A stretch of 64,000 nt of DNA, taken from Deltaproteobacteria bacterium. GTDB taxonomy: Bacteria > Desulfobacterota > Desulfomonilia > UBA1062. The notes under the pieces were generated by a model. The model worked only from the letters and a program-made list of their open reading frames with translations. It ran no database searches and had not been told where the DNA came from. This document shows, piece after piece, positions 25,782 through 33,464 of the stretch. The translations under genes and the position numbers were made by a program. Each line of letters begins with the position of its first letter. Positions within the stretch are counted from its first letter, which is position 1. The stretch lies in NCBI GenBank assembly GCA_017992605.1, contig JAGOOG010000002.1, positions 124,001 through 188,000 of the forward strand, given 5' to 3'.

Positions 25782-26561
25782 GTGAAGATCCTCGCGTGCG
25801 TAAAACAGGTCCACGATTCCAGCGACACGCTTGAAATCAATGAACAGACCGGCTGGTTCTCCCCCAAGCCCCTGACGGTCTTCAGGATGAACCGCTTCGA
25901 TGAGTTCGCCCTGGAGGAGGCGCTCCTCATACGGGAGCGCATGCCCGAAAGCGTGGTTCACGCCCTCTCCATCGGGCCGGAGCGGGCAAGCACGACCGTG
26001 CGCAGGGCCCTCGAGATGGGCGCGGATCACGGGGTCCATATCCTGGTGAAGGGGGAAGGCTACATGAGTCCTTTTACCGCGGCTTCCGCCATCGCCTCCT
26101 ATGCCCGGACAGGGAGCTATGACCTCATCCTGACCGGGGTCATGTCCGAGGACAGCATGGCTGGAGTCACCGGCCAGCTCACGGCTGCCATACTTGATCT
26201 GCCGTGCGTAACCTCGGTCATCCGGACGGAACTCCATGGAGAGACTGCAGAGATCGTCGCGGACAGCGAGATCGAAAACGGCTACAGGGCTTCGTACCGC
26301 CTTAGTCTCCCGGCGGTACTCACCATCCAGTCAGGGATCAACTCCCCGCGCTACCCATCCCTGTCCAATGTCATGCGGGCGCGGTCACAGCAGCCGAAGA
26401 CCATCATGCCCGAAGACCTCGGCCTGCCGGCGCCCCGGGACTCGTGTTCCGGAATACGCATGCCCGACACGTCTTCTCAGGGGCTTTTCCTCGAGGGGAC
26501 CGCACGGGAAAAGGCGCAGATGCTCGTGGGCATACTGCACGAGAGATCCCTGCTGTCCTGA
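25782..26561 (+). CDS. etfB: Electron transfer flavoprotein beta subunit
   Basis: Beta subunit of ETF, 259 aa, binding AMP or a second FAD and contacting the dehydrogenase partner. The start VKILACVKQVHDSS matches the family (MKILVCVKQVPD), so I chose the GTG at 25782 after AAGAAAGGGG over the ATG eight codons upstream. The central part has LTGVMSEDSMAGVTGQL, where ETF-beta usually has a Gly-rich nucleotide loop. It lies 10 nt before etfA and is divergent from the ACAD operon, so it is probably the electron acceptor for that ACAD or for the FAD/Fe-S set. Confidence 0.92.
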   Translation: MKILACVKQVHDSSDTLEINEQTGWFSPKPLTVFRMNRFDEFALEEALLIRERMPESVVHALSIGPERASTTVRRALEMGADHGVHILVKGEGYMSPFTAASAIASYARTGSYDLILTGVMSEDSMAGVTGQLTAAILDLPCVTSVIRTELHGETAEIVADSEIENGYRASYRLSLPAVLTIQSGINSPRYPSLSNVMRARSQQPKTIMPEDLGLPAPRDSCSGIRMPDTSSQGLFLEGTAREKAQMLVGILHERSLLS

Positions 26562-26571
26562 GGCATATACC

Positions 26572-27528
26572 ATGTACAGCGCTCACATCGTCATAGCGGA
26601 GGTCAGGCGGGGGGTCATCACCCAGGAGAGCTATGAGGCCGTGTCGTTCGCCAGAGACTGTTCAGGGGGCCTTCTTCCTGCCGTTGTCCTGCTTGGCAAG
26701 GATGTTTCCCTCCAGGCGGAGGACCTTGCAGAGAAAACCGGCTGCACCGTCCACGTGATTCAGGGCGACCACCTGGGGAGCTTCAATGCCGAGGAGTCCT
26801 GCGCCGCCATTGCCGATCTCATCTCGGGCCTGCTGCCAGCACTGGTGTGCCTGCCCCATTCGTCCATGGGGTGGGACCTTGCCCCCCGGCTCGCGGTCAA
26901 GCTGCATGCTTCCTGTATCACTGCTGTCGAGACGGTGAAGGGAAAGGGATTCACCAGGTCCATGTGCGCGGGGCGCTTCATGGCCGATATCGTCCCGCTG
27001 ACCGAGAGCGTGGTGATCACCCTGTCCGCCGGCGCATATCCCCCATATTCACCGGGGGGCTCCGCAAAAGGACCCATCGAACGGGTCCGCGCTGCCGGGG
27101 CAACCGCGCGCTCCAGACTCCTGGGTGTCCGGGAGCCTGCCCATCGAGACAGCGCGCTCAGGGACGCCGAGGTGATCGTGTCGGCAGGGAGGGGCATCGG
27201 CAAGAAGGAGAACGTCGAGATCGTCAGGGAGCTTGCATCCCTTTTCCCGCGATCTGCCGTCGGGGCATCCCGGTCGGTATGCGACCTCGGGTGGCTCGAG
27301 TACGGCAGGCAGATCGGAACGACAGGTCAGACCGTGGCCCCGAAGCTCTACATCGCCTGCGGCATCTCCGGGGCCATCCAGCATGTGGCCGGGATGCGGG
27401 GGGCTCACACCATTGTGGCCATCAACACGGATCCCGACGCGGCGATCTTCCGGGTCGCCCACTACTGCATCGTGGAGGACATCACGACGTTCATCCCTGT
27501 TCTCATGGATGAGCTGAAAAGGGACTAG
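26572..27528 (+). CDS. etfA: Electron transfer flavoprotein alpha subunit
   Basis: Alpha subunit of ETF, 318 aa. The C-terminal FAD-binding domain is clear: VSAGRGIGKKENV, then VGASRSVCDLGW, QIGTTGQTVAPKLYIACGISGA and AINTDPDAAIFRVA, which bind the flavin and its pyrophosphate. The ATG at 26572 follows TGAGGCATATACC. Whether the pair is a simple carrier or a bifurcating ETF cannot be settled by eye. No ETF:quinone oxidoreductase is encoded nearby; the CCG-type Fe-S proteins at 16.5-20 kb are possible onward carriers. Confidence 0.93.
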   Translation: MYSAHIVIAEVRRGVITQESYEAVSFARDCSGGLLPAVVLLGKDVSLQAEDLAEKTGCTVHVIQGDHLGSFNAEESCAAIADLISGLLPALVCLPHSSMGWDLAPRLAVKLHASCITAVETVKGKGFTRSMCAGRFMADIVPLTESVVITLSAGAYPPYSPGGSAKGPIERVRAAGATARSRLLGVREPAHRDSALRDAEVIVSAGRGIGKKENVEIVRELASLFPRSAVGASRSVCDLGWLEYGRQIGTTGQTVAPKLYIACGISGAIQHVAGMRGAHTIVAINTDPDAAIFRVAHYCIVEDITTFIPVLMDELKRD

Positions 27529-27656
27529 GCCCGTTTTCGGCTCCCCCATGGAGATACCTGATAGGCAGTTTGTTGAGCGGGCCGTCCCGGCCACTACCGG
27601 TGATGGCGGCATGAAACATCATATCGAGAGCACGTGACACTGCAGGGGAGGGATAG

Positions 27657-28175
27657 ATGGCTCTGTACGAATTCAACGGAAAGGTCCCCCTGGTGGGAGA
27701 AGGGACATGGATTGCGTCCAGCTCCGAGATCATCGGGGACGTCACGATCGGGAAGAACTGCTGGATAGGCCCCTGTGCCGTCATCCGTGGCGATTTCGGA
27801 TCCATAACCATCGATGACGAAACCGCCATCGAGGACGGGGTGGTCATCCATACCCCTGCCTCGGTGAGTATCGGCACGTGGGTGACCATCGGTCACCTCG
27901 CCATGATCCACGGCAGCAGCGTTGGGGACTATGCTGTCGTCGGCATGAACTCAACCCTGGGAGACAATACCCAGGTCGGATCCTGGTCGATCGTGGCCGA
28001 GCATTCACTGGTCAAAAAGAACCAGATCATACCGCCGTATAAGCTCTATGGAGGAGTTCCGGCCGTTGAAAAGGGGGATATCACGGATACATACAGGGAC
28101 GTCATGCTCGCGGGGAAACAGATGTACAGCGAGCTCGTGAAACAGTACCACCGGTGTCTGAGAAAAATTGCATGA
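27657..28175 (+). CDS. Gamma-class carbonic anhydrase-like protein
   Basis: Left-handed beta-helix protein of 172 aa (YrdA/PaaY/CaiE group). The three zinc ligands are present with the family spacing: H65, H80 and H85 (GVVIHTPA, TIGHLAMIHG). Hexapeptide repeats such as GDVTIGKNCWIGP run through residues 27-110 and a C-terminal helix closes the fold. The ATG at 27657 follows GGGGAGGGATAG. It follows etfA by 128 nt on the same strand. PaaY-type members act as thioesterases in phenylacetate and acyl-CoA catabolism, so a role in CoA-ester hydrolysis is as likely as CO2 hydration. Confidence 0.92.
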   Translation: MALYEFNGKVPLVGEGTWIASSSEIIGDVTIGKNCWIGPCAVIRGDFGSITIDDETAIEDGVVIHTPASVSIGTWVTIGHLAMIHGSSVGDYAVVGMNSTLGDNTQVGSWSIVAEHSLVKKNQIIPPYKLYGGVPAVEKGDITDTYRDVMLAGKQMYSELVKQYHRCLRKIA

Positions 28176-28226
28176 AAAGATGCCCTTCGATACGCATTCA
28201 TAAGCTCAAGCCGCCCCTGATTCCCC

Positions 28227-28255
28227 TTGTCTGGAGGAATGAACCGGAATATCAT
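28227..28255 (+). promoter_or_regulatory. Promoter of the membrane protein at 28286
   Basis: -35 TTGTCT (28227-28232), a 17-nt spacer and -10 TATCAT (28250-28255). The leader is about 25 nt and carries GAGAGGAGG before the ATG. Confidence 0.5.
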
Positions 28256-28285
28256 ACATGCATCTTGCAATGAGAGGAGGCTTCC

Positions 28286-28909
28286 ATGAACCACCCCGAA
28301 GCGACTTCCATGGCCCTGTCCATACTCCGGTCGGGTGATCCGTTTCAGTGGTATGTCATTACCCTGCTGGCACTGACTCTCTATGTCTATCTCAACGAAT
28401 TCTCGAAGAAGAACTGGAAGGGGATTGCCGCCGGCCTGTCCCTGTACATGGTTCACTGGTTCGTGGAGATCGTGAATGCCCTTATCCAGCACTTCTCCGG
28501 CCACGCCCTCTGGACCGTCCCCACGGGCACCGCGTTCCTCATCCTGGTGGGAGTGGGCATCGAGATCAGCCTCATGTTTTCCATCGCAGGGCTCATCCTG
28601 AGCAAGCTCCTGCCCGAGGACACCGGCCTGAAGATAGCCGGGATCAACAACAGGCTCCTCTTCGCCATCGCCAACGCGGCATTCTACTCCATCTTCGAGA
28701 TCTTCCTGGTGAAGACGCCGACCTTTGTCTGGGTCTGGCCCTGGTGGGGGGCCTTCCCGGTTTTCATTACCGTGTATATCCCGTTCTTCCTGGCCGCGTT
28801 CTACGCCTACGACTGGCCACCGCAGAAGCAGAAGGCCTTCATCGGCGGGCTCTTCGCGGTCAATGCCGTCTCCCTGGTGGTGTTCGCCGGGATCCTCGGG
28901 TGGATATGA
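28286..28909 (+). CDS. Integral membrane protein, function unknown
   Basis: A 207-aa protein with about six hydrophobic helices: WYVITLLALTLYVYL, AAGLSLYMVHWFVEIV, AFLILVGVGIEISLMFSIAG, LLFAIANAAFYSIFEIF, PVFITVYIPFFLAAFYA and LFAVNAVSLVVFAGILGWI. It contains many Trp and Tyr residues near membrane borders and no motif I recognise. The ATG follows GAGAGGAGGCTTCC. It stands alone behind its own promoter and faces the peroxiredoxin gene. No function is proposed. Confidence 0.82.
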   Translation: MNHPEATSMALSILRSGDPFQWYVITLLALTLYVYLNEFSKKNWKGIAAGLSLYMVHWFVEIVNALIQHFSGHALWTVPTGTAFLILVGVGIEISLMFSIAGLILSKLLPEDTGLKIAGINNRLLFAIANAAFYSIFEIFLVKTPTFVWVWPWWGAFPVFITVYIPFFLAAFYAYDWPPQKQKAFIGGLFAVNAVSLVVFAGILGWI

Positions 28910-28987
28910 CAGCCATGAGGGTGTGGGTGGTCCCGAACGACCTTGCCCCCGGCTGCGGTCGGACAAGCACAGTTTCTTCGTTCTTAT

Positions 28988-29587
28988 TTATTTGTTGAGC
29001 TTTTCGAGCTCATCCATGATCCATTCGAGCGGTGGCCGCTTGTTGATGTCGTGGACATCGATGGCTCGAATGACTCGCTGCTTGTCGACGATGATGATCG
29101 CGCGTTCCGTGGTGCCGTCCGTCCGCAGGACCCCATAGGCCTCGGCCGTCCTGCCGTGTGGCCAGAAGTCCGAGAGTACCGGGAACCACAGGGGACCCAT
29201 GGTCCTCGTCCAGGCGAACAGGGTCGGGACATTGTCCGTTGAGATGCCCAGGACCACTGTATCGAGCCGCTCGAATTCTTCCCAGGCCAGAATGTACCCC
29301 GGCCACTGATCAGAGCAGACGGGGGTCCAGGCCGCCGGGACGAACGAGATCATGACGTTCTTCTTTCCCGCATAATCACCCAGGGAGACGGTCCCGCCTG
29401 AAACAGCCCTGAGCGTGAAATCCGGTGCCGTGTCTCCCACCTTGACCTTCAGCGTGCTGTCGACTGGTTTGAGCGGCCCGACCTCGTACAGTTCCCCTTC
29501 CGGCACGCCTGCGCTCGACATAAGGGGAACCATCGCGAAGAACAACAGGGTGACAGCAAATAGTACAGGTACATTGTTCGTTTTCAT
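28988..29587 (-). CDS. Exported AhpC/TSA-family peroxiredoxin
   Basis: Thiol peroxidase of 199 aa. Residues 1-25 are a signal peptide or anchor (VPVLFAVTLLFFAMVPLMSSA), so it acts outside the cytoplasm. The peroxidatic Cys is C91 in PAAWTPVC, matching the Prx motif PxxxTxxC; the downstream FPVLSD segment is typical. No resolving Cys is evident. The ATG at 29587 is 8 nt after the stop of the TlpA-like gene. Last gene of the perR-rubrerythrin-tlpA-prx set; it probably detoxifies peroxide in the periplasm with electrons from the thioredoxin-like partners. Confidence 0.9.
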   Translation of the reverse strand: MKTNNVPVLFAVTLLFFAMVPLMSSAGVPEGELYEVGPLKPVDSTLKVKVGDTAPDFTLRAVSGGTVSLGDYAGKKNVMISFVPAAWTPVCSDQWPGYILAWEEFERLDTVVLGISTDNVPTLFAWTRTMGPLWFPVLSDFWPHGRTAEAYGVLRTDGTTERAIIIVDKQRVIRAIDVHDINKRPPLEWIMDELEKLNK

Positions 29588-29595
29588 GGAACACC

Positions 29596-30153
29596 TCACA
29601 GACTGATACCGGACTTCCGGATCACGTCCTTCAGGAAGGCGTCGGCATCATCGTGGGGGCCCTGCTCGATGAAGAAGGCCTCTACCTTGGGTCCTCTCTT
29701 CCTGACACCGAAAAACGTAGGCGTCCGTATGCCGGTCAGTTTGTTCAGGATCTGAGAGTTCTCGTCATCGAACAGGGGGAAGGGGACGGTGTATTTCTTC
29801 TTGAAGAACTTCACCTCGTAGGCCGAGTTCCCGACACCGATGCCTATCAGCTTGACCCTGCCGCGAGTTCTCTTGTCCGCCTCGATGATTTCATGGAGCC
29901 TGTTCGCCGTAGGCGCATGCTTCTGGCAGTGGGGACAGTACATGCTGAAGATCTCGACGATGACGATGTCAGCGTCTATATCCCGCAGTGTGAACTGCCC
30001 TGCCTTCTTCCCTAGCCCAAGGTACGTGCGGTCGTTCTGGTCGGAGGGTACGGGCAGGGACACCTGTTCCATGACTTCCCCGTGCTGTACCGAACCATAA
30101 AGGGGGAGCGCGGACATGAAAACCAAGACAAAGCCAAGGAGAGCCTTTCTCAT
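29596..30153 (-). CDS. Exported thioredoxin-fold protein, TlpA-like
   Basis: A 185-aa periplasmic thiol-disulfide protein. Residues 1-20 are a signal peptide (MRKALLGFVLVFMSALPLYG). The redox motif is C73-x2-C76 in FSMYCPHCQK, followed by the cis-Pro region GIRTPTFFGV. The Cys-Pro-His-Cys pair equals that of DsbA, but the fold and length are TlpA-like. The ATG at 30153 follows TTGGAGGAATCT. It lies 67 nt after rubrerythrin and 8 nt before the peroxiredoxin, which it may reduce. Confidence 0.88.
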   Translation of the reverse strand: MRKALLGFVLVFMSALPLYGSVQHGEVMEQVSLPVPSDQNDRTYLGLGKKAGQFTLRDIDADIVIVEIFSMYCPHCQKHAPTANRLHEIIEADKRTRGRVKLIGIGVGNSAYEVKFFKKKYTVPFPLFDDENSQILNKLTGIRTPTFFGVRKRGPKVEAFFIEQGPHDDADAFLKDVIRKSGISL

Positions 30154-30220
30154 AGATTCCTCCAAGAGGGCTCGGTCCCGGGGCATGAGGGATCATGACC
30201 CGGGACCGGGATCGCTTTGT

Positions 30221-30796
30221 TTACCAGTTCTCCCCGAGCAGTTCGAAGTGATCCCTGGGGTGGGCACAGGCCGGACATGACGCCGGGGCGTCGGTACCCT
30301 CGTGGAGATACCCGCAGTTCCGGCATCTCCACACGACCGACTTTTCGCGTTTGAAAACACGGCCTGCCTCTATGTTCGTGGCGAGATCCCTGTAGCGTTT
30401 CTCGTGCTGCCGTTCGGCCACCGAAACAGCCTCCCAGACCTTGGCGATGACCTCGAAGCCTTCTTCCCGGGCAATCTTGGCAAAACCCGGGTACATTTCA
30501 CTCTGCTCATAGTGCTCGCCGGCCGCAGCCTCCTTGAGGTTTTCAAGCGTGGTCCCGACGACACCCGCGGGGAAACTCGCGGTTATCTCCACTTCTCCTC
30601 CTTCGAGGAACTTGAAGAACCTTTTGGCATGCTCCTTTTCCTGATTGGCCGTTTCCTCGAAGATGTCGGCTATCTGCACGTAACCGTCTTTTCGCGCCTG
30701 GCTGGCGAAATAGGTATAACGGTTGCGCGCCTGGGATTCTCCTGCAAAGGATGCGAGGAGATTCTTCTCCGTCCGAGAACCTTTTAATGCCGCCAT
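30221..30796 (-). CDS. rbr: Rubrerythrin
   Basis: Non-haem di-iron peroxidase of anaerobes, 191 aa. The N-terminal ferritin-like four-helix part has the di-iron ligands in AGESQARNRYTYFA and ANQEKEHAKRF, and later YPGFAKIAREEG and AERQHEKRY. The C-terminal rubredoxin domain has CxxC pairs in WRCRNCGY and CPACAHP. It reduces hydrogen peroxide to water with electrons from rubredoxin or NADH oxidoreductases. It lies 73 nt after perR in the same direction, the usual pairing in anaerobes, and is expected to be derepressed by peroxide. Confidence 0.95.
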   Translation of the reverse strand: MAALKGSRTEKNLLASFAGESQARNRYTYFASQARKDGYVQIADIFEETANQEKEHAKRFFKFLEGGEVEITASFPAGVVGTTLENLKEAAAGEHYEQSEMYPGFAKIAREEGFEVIAKVWEAVSVAERQHEKRYRDLATNIEAGRVFKREKSVVWRCRNCGYLHEGTDAPASCPACAHPRDHFELLGENW

Positions 30797-30869
30797 ATCA
30801 ATCCTCCCTTATCTTGAATGTCTTGTATGTTTTTTTCACAGAGCACCCGCCCTGGAACCCCACCGCAGG

Positions 30870-31283
30870 TTACCCTTGTTTCTGCTTTTTCCTGCACGCC
30901 GGGCAGACGCCGAGAAAATCGAGTTCGCACCCCATGACATCATACCCTGTCTGATGATGGACGATCTCATAGATAGTAGTGATACTCGAGGACTGATTCA
31001 AGGGCACATCGTCCACCCGGCCGCAGCAGGCACACCTGATGTGCGTATGATCGTCCATGTCGGCGTCAAAACGTCTCTGGCCCGTACCCAGGTCAAGTCT
31101 GCGTATGTCTCCCTGCGAGGCGAGGTGTTCGAGATTGCGGTACACTGTTCCAAGGCTGATGTGCGGGAGCCTCTGGCGGACCATCTCGTACACATCGTAT
31201 GCGGTGGGATGGGTTTTCACCTTTTTGAGTTCCTCAAGGATCACCATCCTCTGCTTTGTCACCCTCTGCTTCGTCTTGATCAT
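30870..31283 (-). CDS. perR: PerR-type Fur-family repressor
   Basis: Peroxide-sensing metalloregulator of 137 aa. The winged helix covers residues 7-60. The regulatory-metal ligands H25, D73, H79, H81 and D92 line up with H37, D85, H91, H93 and D104 of Bacillus PerR; the Asp at the last site favours PerR over Fur. The structural zinc site is C84/C87 and C127/C130. Fe2+-bound protein represses; peroxide oxidises the His ligands and releases DNA. It heads the rubrerythrin-TlpA-peroxiredoxin group, and a palindrome over its own promoter suggests autoregulation. Confidence 0.92.
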   Translation of the reverse strand: MIKTKQRVTKQRMVILEELKKVKTHPTAYDVYEMVRQRLPHISLGTVYRNLEHLASQGDIRRLDLGTGQRRFDADMDDHTHIRCACCGRVDDVPLNQSSSITTIYEIVHHQTGYDVMGCELDFLGVCPACRKKQKQG

Positions 31284-31341
31284 AGGGCCTCCTGCCGCGA
31301 CAACGAGACAAGAACGGTCGTGCAGTCCTCTTCAATCAAGA

Positions 31342-31371
31342 ATTATTACTATTAAGAAGACCCCATGTCAA
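31342..31371 (-). promoter_or_regulatory. Promoter of the perR-rubrerythrin group
   Basis: Perfect -35 TTGACA (31366-31371), an 18-nt spacer and -10 AATAAT (31342-31347) on the minus strand. The leader to perR is about 50 nt. Confidence 0.62.
31343..31355. promoter_or_regulatory. PerR-box-like palindrome over the -10 element
   Basis: TTATTACTATTAA is a near-perfect 6-1-6 palindrome with one mismatch. It is AT-rich like the Bacillus Per box but matches that consensus only loosely. It covers the -10 and the 3' part of the spacer, so binding would block RNA polymerase. PerR itself is the natural candidate. Confidence 0.42.
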
Positions 31372-31450
31372 GTGTCCGATAAAAAGGAACGGTCCGACAT
31401 CAACGCCTGGACCGTCCTCGTCTCGTGACTGCAACTAAAGCGGGGTACGC

Positions 31451-31951
31451 CTACATACTGCCCGCCTTCTTGAACATATCCTTGGCAAAGGTCTTCGCTT
31501 CATCGAGATCCGCACTGTCGGGATGGCCGTTCGCCGACGTGGCCTCGATGGCCCATGCCTTGTGCTCCGGCTTGTTCATCAGGGCATCGATGATCTCAGA
31601 TTCCACCTGGCCTCTGCAGGTGAATGACCCGAGAATCTTGGCATTCTTTGCAATGCCGATGGCGTTTTCAATTGCCTCTTTGGGCATCCTTCCGCCCCTG
31701 AGGGATCCATGGGTGGAGAACAGGGCAAGTTTCTGACCCGCCTTCAGGCTCTTGATGAAGTTCTGGGCCGGCACCGGAACACTGTGGGCCTGGACGGGAA
31801 ATCCACAGAAGATCAAGGAATAACCCTGTGTATCCTGGGCCTCCTGGACAGGCAGCAGCGTGACGCTGTTCCCCCCCAGCGCGTCCCTGATGGCCTCGGC
31901 GATCTTCTTGGTGTTTCCTGTCTTGGAGTGGTAAGCAATGAGTGTCTTCAT
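31451..31951 (-). CDS. Flavodoxin-family protein
   Basis: FMN-binding electron carrier or reductase of 166 aa. The phosphate loop is SKTGNTKKIA at residues 9-18; the GFPVQAHSVP and STHGSLRGG segments correspond to the flavin-contacting loops. It has no ferredoxin domain. The ATG at 31951 follows ACGGGAGGATACAT. It lies between perR and the divergent ccdA, so a link to thiol or oxidative-stress redox chemistry is plausible. Confidence 0.9.
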   Translation of the reverse strand: MKTLIAYHSKTGNTKKIAEAIRDALGGNSVTLLPVQEAQDTQGYSLIFCGFPVQAHSVPVPAQNFIKSLKAGQKLALFSTHGSLRGGRMPKEAIENAIGIAKNAKILGSFTCRGQVESEIIDALMNKPEHKAWAIEATSANGHPDSADLDEAKTFAKDMFKKAGSM

Positions 31952-32164
31952 ATGTATCCTCCCGTTCCTTTGCTCTGGTTTGTTTTTTCAGAGGAAACAG
32001 ATTCCCATGATATGTATTTTTTGTCAAACCGATATCACGTGGATCGTTTCCGATGTAAACAGATCCAGGATTGTTGATGTGAGTTTCTTTGTGGTACACA
32101 AGGCAAAGGGAGAGCATTGCGCTCTCTTAGATACCTTGTGCGGGTGCGCCAGGAGGGAAAACTC

Positions 32165-32875
32165 GTGCTGGAAACCCTGACCGGCAATCTTGATGTCTAC
32201 CTGAAAGGATCCATGCTGCTGGCTTTTGCGGCCGCCTACCTCGGAGGGGTGCTCGTCAGTTTCACCCCCTGCATGTATCCCCTCATCCCCATCACCGTGT
32301 CGTATATCGGGGCGCAGGGAAAGGTCTCCAAGGCTACGGGCTTCTTCCTGTCGCTCTTGTACGTCCTGGGCACATCAGTCACCTACACGGTCCTGGGCAG
32401 CGTTGCAGGGATCACCGGGAGTCTCTTCGGCGGACTGCAGACAAACCCATGGGTGAACCTGATCGTCGCGAACGTCTTCATCCTCATGGGTCTTGCCATG
32501 CTGGATGTCTTCTTTCTGCCGTTGCCGGATATCCTGCGTTCCGAGCTGTTCTCGCCGAAAAGGAAGGGCTTTGCGGGAGCGCTGCTCCTGGGTGTCGCGT
32601 CGGGGCTCATCATGAGCCCCTGCTCGGCGCCGGTTCTCGCCGTGCTGCTGAGCTACGTTGCGACGAAGCAGAACATTTTCTTCGGCATGGTCCTGCTCTT
32701 CATTTTTGCCTTCGGCATGGGCACCCTGCTCATCATACTCGGCACCTTCACGGGGCTGCTGACGAGCATCCCCAGATCCGGCCCATGGATGGTGAGAATC
32801 CAAAAGCTCTTCGGCTTCATCTTTATCGCTATGGGTGAATATTTTCTCATAACCGCAGGGAAGTTCATGACCTGA
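32165..32875 (+). CDS. ccdA: CcdA/DsbD-type thiol transporter
   Basis: Membrane protein that passes reducing equivalents from cytoplasmic thioredoxin to periplasmic thiol proteins, 236 aa, six helices. The two conserved cysteines are C36 in FTPCMYPLIP and the one in IMSPCSAPVLA. I chose the GTG at 32165 because AGGAGG lies 8 nt upstream; reading further upstream adds unrelated residues. It is followed after 15 nt by a ResA-like thioredoxin, its likely substrate. Together they can serve cytochrome c assembly or the exported peroxiredoxin. Confidence 0.92.
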   Translation: MLETLTGNLDVYLKGSMLLAFAAAYLGGVLVSFTPCMYPLIPITVSYIGAQGKVSKATGFFLSLLYVLGTSVTYTVLGSVAGITGSLFGGLQTNPWVNLIVANVFILMGLAMLDVFFLPLPDILRSELFSPKRKGFAGALLLGVASGLIMSPCSAPVLAVLLSYVATKQNIFFGMVLLFIFAFGMGTLLIILGTFTGLLTSIPRSGPWMVRIQKLFGFIFIAMGEYFLITAGKFMT

Positions 32876-32890
32876 AGGAGATACCCTTTC

Positions 32891-33415
32891 ATGAGAAAAC
32901 CGACTTGCTCTGCCCTGGCCGCCACCGCTCTCCTCTTCATCCTCCTGTTCACGGGTCAGCACCATGCCCAGGGCAGCGACCAGTATTTATTGAGTGCCGT
33001 AACGTCTTCGACCCCACCCAAGGCGCCGGATTTCATTCTTCGGGATCTCAGCGGCAAGGCCAGATCGTTGAAGGAATTCAGGGGAAAGGTCGTCCTCCTG
33101 AACTTCACCACGACATGGTGCCCCTACTGTAAAAAGGATATCCCGAACCTGAAGAAGCTCCACGCCTCCATGAAAGGGAAAGATTTTACGCTCATCTCCA
33201 TCTTCGTCAACGAAAGCCCCAAGCGGGTCGCAATCTTTGCAGAAAAATATGCACTCCCCTATACCGTGCTCGTGGACAGCGAGGCAACGGTGGCACGCAC
33301 GTACGGCGTGCGGGGTGTCCCCATGAAGGTGGTTGTGGACAGGAAGGGGACCGTGGGATGCTATCAGTGCGAATCCGCTGAAGACAAGGTCGTCGAGCTC
33401 TTGAAGGTCAAGTGA
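32891..33415 (+). CDS. Exported ResA/TlpA-like thioredoxin
   Basis: Periplasmic or membrane-anchored thiol-disulfide oxidoreductase, 174 aa. Signal sequence at 1-27 (SALAATALLFILLFTGQHHAQG). The redox pair is C77-x2-C80 in TTWCPYC, with the cis-Pro in YGVRGVPMKVVV. The ATG follows GAAGGAGATACCCTTC. It shares an operon with ccdA. A third Cys pair near the C-terminus (GCYQCES) is unusual for ResA and could add a second redox site. Confidence 0.92.
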   Translation: MRKPTCSALAATALLFILLFTGQHHAQGSDQYLLSAVTSSTPPKAPDFILRDLSGKARSLKEFRGKVVLLNFTTTWCPYCKKDIPNLKKLHASMKGKDFTLISIFVNESPKRVAIFAEKYALPYTVLVDSEATVARTYGVRGVPMKVVVDRKGTVGCYQCESAEDKVVELLKVK

Positions 33416-33464
33416 CCCCGGCCGGCGTGCATCCGGATACCACGAGGCTGCCGCCAGGTGCCGT

